Shown here: piece after piece, positions 56,936-64,000 of the stretch
Numbering within the stretch: the first letter of the stretch is position 1
Layout of the letters: each line of letters starts with the position of its first letter
NCBI GenBank assembly: GCA_027627225.1
Contig: CM051027.1
Span: 90,146,151 to 90,210,150, forward strand
Direction of reading: 5' to 3'
From: Congeria kusceri
Taxonomy: Eukaryota > Mollusca > Bivalvia > Myida > Dreissenidae
Length of the DNA stretch: 64,000 nt
Program-made: the position numbers and the translations under genes
The notes under the pieces: model-generated
The model's input: only the letters and a program-made list of their open reading frames with translations
What the model was told of the DNA's origin: nothing
Database searches by the model: none

Positions 56936-58204
56936 GTGTCCGGTGTATCTAATTATTCAATATTAATACATTTACTATTTATTACACGTATACAAATGCT
57001 CCTGAGATTCATCCTTCTTCGTGCCTTGTATTTATTAAAGTGGAATCTCACATCGTACAAATTATATATATTTGTTTTATTGTCAGTGTTGTCAACAACA
57101 TTATTGGTCAGTAAAAAAGAAACATAAATTGATACAACATAGCTGTTTGTTTGAAATCATCAGATCAAAGACTAAGCGCGCTAATTATCGTTAATTTCCA
57201 GTGACACGGTTATATATGCATTTGATATTCGATTCATTAAGAAGTTTTGTTTCTAAATACAAACACTATATATACTATCAGTACAAATTAATCATTATGT
57301 GTTTTTGGTAAATAATTGATTATCAGCTGCGCACATGACAGCGAGTCTACTTAGCTCAAACACAAACGATGAACGCTTTTTAGATTACTTCTAACAGAAA
57401 TCGATGAAACACGTTTTACTTCTAAATTTAACACTATTACATTTATTACTAAAAAAAACAGCTCATAAAATTTACAAATTATTTTCAGTTTGGTTCTTAA
57501 TCAATGACTAAACCTCTGTGCAACAGACGGGACAAGCAGGTACAGCATGAATGTTATAAAGTATTCAATCTACATATTGCTTTTCAATAAACCAAATTGA
57601 AAAATAAGTACAGTACAGTCTGGAGATTGAAGTGCAGTTTTGTATGCATTGCATGCTGTAAGAATTTCGTTTCAATAGATTCGTTGAAGAACACTCTTAT
57701 TGCTTCCTTAGTATATATAGATCGCCCGTTCTGTGTTAGTATGGCACTATATACTAAACTATAATATTTAGGGCTTTGAAATAACGACATGTGTTACCAT
57801 AAATAACGTGTTACCCAGCCCAACGACATAAGATTAACGCAAAAAACGAGTGCATCCATAGACATAAACCTAAATTTCTTGTTTTGTAATTCGCATAGAT
57901 TCCAATATATTGGCTGACCGTTTTATCCAACTATTCTGATTTATTTTTCTACGGGCATTTTTGTGATATATATAAATTCAAACTGCATTCGCAGGTTATG
58001 AAAATGGTTCAATATATAGTTACTGTATGGTTCATTGTAAAATAATGAATAATGTGTCCACGCGATAATCGATATTATTTAGATCATTGAAGGTAACATG
58101 TATGTTGAAGTATAATAAATTAAATTTTGTCAATCGTTGTTACAATTTTACATTTAAATTTTGTCAGGGACACACAACAATAAAGTCACTTCTTTACACA
58201 TGTA
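56936..58204. other. Gene-free stretch downstream of gene A
   Basis: No exon seen. No polyadenylation hexamer is close to the gene A stop. Confidence 0.3.
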
Positions 58205-59549
58205 CTAGGAGGGATTTTCATTGTCGTGTTTAGTATTTGAAGAACAAAACACACATCCATCTTCTCGTTTGTTTCTCTCGATGTCACTGGAAATAGTCAA
58301 AGAGAAACAGTGTAGAAGCAAATATCACGCGTAAAAATACGATTGTGCTGTTGATGCATCTGGAGTTTTGACACTAGTCGTTTATATTAATATACAAGTA
58401 TACTAAATTTAGTTGTTTCGCAGACAGTGTATAGCCAATTCAGTCAATACAGTAAGATTATGGTAACGCCCAAAACACATTGCTCGTCGATGAAATAACC
58501 CAACAATCAGATTGTTGTAACTTTTTCAGCCTCGTCTGTTTACTGCTATATTAAATATAATTAAATAACAATTAACACGTTATATTTGCCTGTAATAAAT
58601 CATTACCTAGCAGCCATCTGGACCCCGGGCCAGAAAGTGATTTGATTTACCACAGCAATGTCATCTCTGTCAAATATTCCATTTGTAGGTGCTGAACCTG
58701 CAGTTAGTGTATTACAAAAACATCTTAATGTATATAAAACACATATAAAAAATAAGGCTGTCTGATTTTCACTTGGTGAGTAAAACTAACTCGATAATAA
58801 CTTTGAGAACGTTATATTAAGTAGAGACGCAGAACAAAATTTCACACAAATGATCAAGAGGATATGTGTTCTTAATTATGATTATGTTCAAAATAAGGAC
58901 AAGATCAGGACTTGTTAATTATTGTATCACGACTTCATGTAAATATATTCAAATAAATGGTCTTGATAAAAGTTTATATGAATAGATGCCATGTTATATT
59001 ACAATTACAAAACGAATTGTGATAAACAAATGGAATTTAAATCCGTTTTGTAACGGAACTATTACCAGAGATTTATTTTGACTAGTTTTAAGACGTATTG
59101 TATTAATTATGTCTCTTTTCATGACAAAACAACTTGTTGCAACGGCATGCCCACTATCATGCAGCGCTAGAGTTATTGCAAAGTGTGGGTTGTTCACCAG
59201 TTGTAATAAAGTATGTGACTGAAACTTGTTTTGTAAAACTGTTATTTCATCGTTTTAAAATTCAAAAGAAATATGTATTAAATAACACGGTAAATTATGT
59301 TATATTTTACCTTTGTAAAACAAATTATTGTCCATCTTTTGTGATAAGTGAATTATCACAAAAGATGGACAATGTGATTACAATTTATTTTCCCTCTTTT
59401 GTATTGGTTGTTGTTTGAAACTAATGGAACAACTTTATTGTATGAAACAAAAATAAAATGAATACAACCACCGCAAAACACTTACTTGTGTATCGAAACA
59501 GTCCTATAGAAAACAATAGGAAAGAGATGAAAACTGCTGCTTTCTCCAT
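58205..59549 (-). CDS. Small secreted peptide, gene A (three exons, intact)
   Basis: Exons on the minus strand: 59549-59486 (64 nt), 58697-58607 (91 nt) and 58286-58205 (82 nt), predicting 78 aa. Donors are GTAAGT and GTAATG; acceptors CTAACTGCAG and CTATTTCCAG. Exon 1 gives signal peptide MEKAAVFISFLLFSIGLFRY. Exon 2 gives SSAPTNGIFDRDDIAVVNQI then TFWPGVQMAA, longer and quite different from genes B-D. Exon 3 gives SDIERNKREDGCVFCSSNTK and a short Asp/Asn/Glu tail. A Lys-Arg pair precedes the CVFC core. Exon sizes, phases and the KR..CxFC layout tie it to genes B-D, while the sequence is the most diverged. Function unknown. Confidence 0.75.
59327..59373. repeat. Perfect 21-bp stem hairpin in gene A upstream/intron 1 region
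   Basis: Arms 59327-59347 and 59353-59373 are exact inverted complements (TCCATCTTTTGTGATAA pairs with TTATCACAAAAGATGGA) around a 5-nt loop GTGAA. It lies within intron 1 of gene A, ~110 bp after exon 1 on the minus strand. It could be a small fold-back repeat. A miRNA-like precursor is less likely, as the stem is perfect and short. Confidence 0.75.
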
Positions 59550-59694
59550 TATTGCTTCTTCTGGTACTGTTTCCGAGTGGTACATCAACAATATATACTA
59601 GAGGTTCGACTAATGTAAAAGGTCAGATCTTACATATGCCACATGATTTACTTTTCGATCCTTTAAATTACTTTGATTTATAAGAATCATATAC

Positions 59695-59730
59695 TTTTGT
59701 TTTATACAGATGTTTCCACGATATTGATTT
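59695..59730 (-). promoter_or_regulatory. Possible remnant of family promoter block, gene A
   Basis: CGTGGAAACATCTGTATAAAA on the minus strand resembles GTATGGAAACATCTGCA upstream of gene C, at a similar distance from the ATG (~165 bp). Only this core is recognisable. Confidence 0.35.
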
Positions 59731-60132
59731 AACGTACGAAGTAACCTATTTGCAGTTTGGTTACATATGGGTAATCAAATGCCCTTAGATCAGTTTTGGG
59801 GACATTCTATTTTATATTTCATTAATCTACCAGGTCTGAATAATAATACAAATATTCCAATCATGCAAACAAATATGGCACGTTTTAGTACGATTTCTAT
59901 GTGGTTCGGGTAAGTAATTGATAACGTTGAAGAGCTTACCGTGATACAATTGTACGCATATTTTGAAATTAATAATAATATAAACATTGCTTCTATATGT
60001 CAAATAAATACAAATGTAATTTAAAATATCGGATATAAGTTTTACTAAGCTTAGTTTGACATATGGGTATCTACGTTTCTAAACCAATATTTTTGCGACA
60101 TTCTTATTGCGTGGTATGGCTACTTAATTTCT
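59731..60132. other. Gene-free stretch upstream of gene A
   Basis: No supported feature. Confidence 0.3.
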
Positions 60133-60298
60133 TTTATACATATACTACTTACATTGTTTGTTGTTCTATACACTTATTACTTACATTGATTGTTGTTTTA
60201 TACATATCATACTTACACTGATTGTTGTTTTATAGATATATATTTACATTGATTTTTGTTTTATACATATATTACTTACATTTATTGTTGTTTTCAAG
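60133..60298. repeat. ~32-bp tandem repeat, five copies
   Basis: TTACAYTGATTGTTGTTTTATACATAT-like units start at about 60149, 60181, 60214, 60244 and 60276. The mean period is 32 bp. Confidence 0.7.
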
Positions 60299-62064
60299 TT
60301 TTCAGCATGCTAATTTTTACCCGTATCATTTTCATCACTGCGGTCCAATTTCTGTCAGGGATTTGTTGTAAAATATGTATTTTTTTATTCACAATTCTTA
60401 TTTGTTTAATATTATAGTCGCTATAGTTGAAGTATTGTAAATACTTTCCTTAAGTTGAGTACACATGATTTTACACAAGACAACGTGATATAAATAAGCA
60501 CTTAATAGCATTAAATATTAGAAATTTCGATCACAATTGGCACTCAGGTACTAGTAATAATAAATTATTGTAATTAATAGTTATAATTACACATAATGTC
60601 TATCGTATTCGACATTAATATATTGTGTTATCAATGCATGGCTTAATTTATCAGCAAGGTCTGAATGGGAGGGAGAAATCATTTGTGAACTTGAGAAAAA
60701 AAGAATGAAACATACCGAAGATAAAGCACAGTTCTAACAGTTTAAGGAAAACAACACACTAGACATGCATGTTTATGATCTTAAGTTTGAATGTTGCTTG
60801 TTTTTATATCGGTCACAGAAATAGTGTTATATGAAAACTTGTATGTTTTAGTTTCCCATATCAAACGTCAATATAGAGATTTCAATGTTGTTGTTGGTAC
60901 TATATAACTCTTTAATTTCTTTCGCGATACTTTTATAAGACCATTCACTTAACTCGTGAATCTAAACAAACAAACTAGGTGGTCTTTATGTCAGCAGTTG
61001 TATGTCAATATATTTCCCAGTTCATTGCTTTATTCCCTGGGTGGGGGTCGTGTCATTGAACTTATAATTAGTGTACTGACATCGTGGATTTAGTGTTTTA
61101 TCCAGGCCCTTTTTGCGCGGCGCGGCGCCACGCCTTTTTTTTGAAGCGCCACGTTGCCCTTTTCAAAGGCAAAAGCCGCCACTCGCCCTAATTGATAACG
61201 ATCTTAATTGCCTCGTGACTAATTTTGTTTGCCCTTTGTTAGCGAAAAAGACACCCTGTTATTGTCACTCTGACTGTGCTCAATTCAGTGCATACTTAGT
61301 TTTCTAATCGATAAGATTTAATCGATTATTGTGCTCGACTTATTGCCGACATACATTTCTAAGCGATTAGATTTAAGCGAGTACTGTACTATTGATTGTC
61401 AGCCGCTTTAGGGAAAGTTGATTCTTAAACCGACTAAAGTGACGATGCTATCTATATACGGTTAACGTACATAACATTAACTGCCACATTCCCCCTCCCA
61501 CTGTCCGTGTTCGTTACGTCAAAGACCCATAAATAAACATTAATAGATCTCTGATTACGTTTGATTTTTTCTATAATTAATATGATTAATTATTCCTCTT
61601 GGCAAATACTTTTAACACAACGAACATCTGCAATTACAAATATTTGCACCTGAAAAATTTACTATAGTATGTATGTGTATAATCGTATATATATTCAGGT
61701 GATTTATTATGTTTATTCAGTTGTTTTTACACTTTTTAACAAATGTACTTAATTGATTTAAAAACCGTCAGTAACTTTACTGAACGAGTCCAATAGTGGG
61801 ATTCTCTATCTGGAGACTTGAGGTGTGAAAGGGAACCCAGTTGTATATTGGTATGCGTGTCAAATATGACTTACCTGTCAACACCTATTGGGCCCCAAGT
61901 GTCAAGAAAATACTAGCCCCTACAAAATATACCCGGACGTGTCAGTTAAGATTGACCCACACAAATAGTTTTACAGATTCTCTATTATTTTAAAACGATT
62001 GTCGGACAAAAATTGTGAAAAAGTTGTTTAAGTTCACTTGTTGTTTATATTTGTGAAACTGAAA
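60299..62064. other. Gene-free stretch
   Basis: No gene. At 61110-61200 a short CpG-rich patch (GCGCGGCGCGGCGCCACGCC) resembles a fragment of a dispersed repeat. Confidence 0.3.
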
Positions 62065-62174
62065 ATGCCGTCATGTAAACGGAGGTTGGCACAACTTCAA
62101 AAGGAGAATGTAAAAGTGGCAAAAAACTACGTTAGTTTATTGAAATTTGTGCAGAGAACAGACGTAACCGAACG
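62065..62174 (+). CDS. Possible first coding exon of a plus-strand gene
   Basis: ATG in a good context (GAAAATGC), stops just upstream in frame, then 36 codons plus two bases to a GT donor (CG|GTAATT). It reads MPSCKRRLAQLQKENVKVAK then NYVSLLKFVQRTDVTE, basic and helical, like an N-terminal coiled coil. No second exon was found before the window end. It may be a real 5' exon, a transposon-derived fragment, or chance. Confidence 0.35.
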
Positions 62175-62648
62175 GTAATTATATATTTGCTACGATTCTG
62201 TATGTTTGTAAATATAAGGTATCGATTAGTAAATAATTAGAATATAATTATGTGGTCCACAGAACTTGCCTCGGTTCCCAAATTTCTCAGTAGTACTGGG
62301 TACGTTACGGACAGCCTCGTACTCTTTACTCGCATTATATAAAGAGAATTGCAAAAAACTAACGAGTCAGACAGATATGCAACAAACGCGATTTTTTTCT
62401 TATGTTTAATCAGTGTAAATATTTCGTGTGCCAAAACTTTGTCACAATTATATTCGGAATAAATGTGACAACATGCTTCCAGAGGTTTTTTTTTAAAATA
62501 TAAAATGTGTATATAGATTAATGGCGCACTTCGTGTAAATTCTGCCCGCTTTTTATGACGATCATCCGAATGTAACGATTCGCACCATCTGACTTGCTAT
62601 ACAGCGTTTATAGTATTGAACATTTTTATTATTAATTATAATAAATGT

Positions 62649-63641
62649 ATTGTAATTAGGGGTGGGACCGAATACTGAAATCAATATTCGTTTTAGGTAT
62701 TCGAATATATTCGAATATTCGTTTTGTAAATACTACTATATAATACTATATACGGCACACTGTCCGAATATTTACCTATGCGAAATATGTATTCTACGTG
62801 TACGTAGTTGTATTACATTGCTTCTTTGGTAAATGAGCGATATAACTTTGTGAGTGTTAGGCAAATATAAAGAAATGTAAGATATTGTTAAATGTATTGT
62901 TAATTAATTTGTTAATAGTTCCGTTTTTTTTTCTCAGGACCATGAAGCTTGTATCTGCTGTGCAGATTACACGTTTCCTGGGTTTTGTCTAATGACCGCG
63001 TAAAGTACTTCCAAGCACGTGTGATGTTGGCATTGTTTATTAATAAAGACTCTTGTATAATATACGGTGTTGATATAATGGAGAATAATTTACATGTGAC
63101 GTATATTAAGGGTGACCAGATCATGCTAATTTTGTTAAAGAAATTGATTGGCTGATAATGGATTCATTTTGATTGGTTTCCTTAGAGAGTAATTGTAATT
63201 TACTGTAAACAAGTTAACCGTATAGGTGTCACTTAAGGATAATAAACAACAATGAACGCCTTGTGCAAACTGTGAAACCGTTATCACAACATGGCCCAGT
63301 TTTGTTATTTGTGGATACAATGCGTCATGTTCGCGCCTCCTAAAAACCGTTCATTCGCGGCCCTAGTGAAGACGTGGCCCCCTGCCAATTATCAATTGTC
63401 GTTAATTGGACATGTTTGGCATGTGTTTTAAAAACGTTAGACTGCCCCTGCCCACATGCTAGGCAGGAAATACGACTGGAATTCATGTTAACTTTCAAAT
63501 CAAACTGGAAAAAACATGACTTTAAACAAAAATTTGTTCTTCAAATAAATGTGAAAATCGAATATTCGTAATCGTTTTTTATATTCGAATATTATCCAAT
63601 ATTCGAATAGTCGAATATTCGGTCCCATCCCTAATTGTAAC
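62649..63641. mobile_element. hAT-like non-autonomous DNA element
   Basis: The element spans 62657-63633 (977 bp). Its ends TAGGGGTGGGACCGAATA and (complement of the right end) TAGGGATGGGACCGAATA are inverted repeats with one mismatch. Flanks ATTGTAAT (62649-62656) and ATTGTAAC (63634-63641) are an 8-bp target duplication with one change. Ends are full of ATTCGAATAT palindromes, mirroring the layout of the element at 48494 with different sequence. No transposase frame is present. Confidence 0.82.
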
Positions 63642-64000
63642 TATTGAAACTGACAGTTCTTATTATTATTTCTAGCAAAATCAATAAATGTTGTAGTGTG
63701 TAAAATGTCGTGTTATTTCAAGAAACTATTTACTTGTAGTGGTATTAAATCAATCACCGTGAGTTTTTCGTTGGTAATACATTAGACTGGAAATAAAAGA
63801 CCTGGTGACGATATCAATAATTATGGCGTCTAGTTGAAGATCGAATGTACGTCACAGCCACGTGATGGCGAATTTAATAACTATACTGGTATAAGACGTA
63901 TATTTAGTGTTTATCTTGTTTTACACTTACACTTACTTTACACGCCCCAAAAAAACATCGTTTCAAAAATAAATATAACATTATAACATTATAATAACAA
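63642..64000. other. Right window edge, no feature seen
   Basis: AT-rich sequence without recognisable gene or repeat. Confidence 0.3.

Overview
This window looks like nuclear DNA of a marine or freshwater bivalve mollusc. The evidence is AT-rich sequence with long gene-free stretches, spliced genes with GT..AG introns, several non-LTR (LINE) retrotransposons, a tRNA-derived SINE, hAT-like elements, and repeat motifs typical of bivalve genomes. The species cannot be fixed from the sequence. There is no bacterial operon structure, rRNA, free-standing tRNA gene or CRISPR array.

Region 1 (1-20439) is a head-to-tail array of a ~4.82 kb unit: three full-length copies and a truncated fourth, nearly identical to each other. 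Each unit is a composite. It holds a short-hairpin leader, a 249-codon LINE ORF1 coiled-coil fragment, the ORF1 C-terminal domain, a frameshifted endonuclease domain, bivalve interspersed repeats, and pieces of a Myb/SANT-like (Harbinger-type) gene whose last piece runs across the unit junction. Copy 2 is split by a 3.44 kb, 5'-truncated LINE on the minus strand (8800-12238), with endonuclease and reverse transcriptase domains, a (TTCTG)n tail and a 5-bp target duplication. The array ends inside LINE sequence, and a decayed LINE 3' end follows (20440-21755).

Region 2 (about 21.8-37 kb) is mostly non-coding. It holds short tandem repeats (62, 21, ~164 and 179 bp periods), a SINE with a perfect 13-bp target duplication, palindromes, and one orphan exon-like segment at 24257-24347.

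Region 3 (35.4-59.6 kb) is the most interesting part. It is a minus-strand cluster of paralogous genes for small secreted peptides that I do not recognise. Three members have complete open reading frames (37293-40060, 53868-55005, 58205-59549; 72, 77 and 78 aa). One is a pseudogene (45672-48311). Two more loci show only the signal-peptide exon (35377-35440, intact; 51368-51430, broken). The shared architecture is strict: exon 1 has exactly 64 coding nt (21-residue signal peptide, phase-1 intron), exon 2 is an acidic/neutral spacer ending in a phase-2 intron, and exon 3 carries a dibasic site followed in the three complete genes by a Cys-x-Phe-Cys core. Introns, flanks and a promoter block are also shared, so the cluster grew by segmental duplication, with blocks about 8.2-8.4 kb apart.

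Region 4 (59.6-64 kb) is mostly unannotated DNA with a 32-bp tandem repeat, a possible first exon of a plus-strand gene (62065-62174) and a 977-bp hAT-like non-autonomous element at the right edge. All gene calls come from reading codons and splice sites by eye. No database search, transcript evidence or gene predictor was available.
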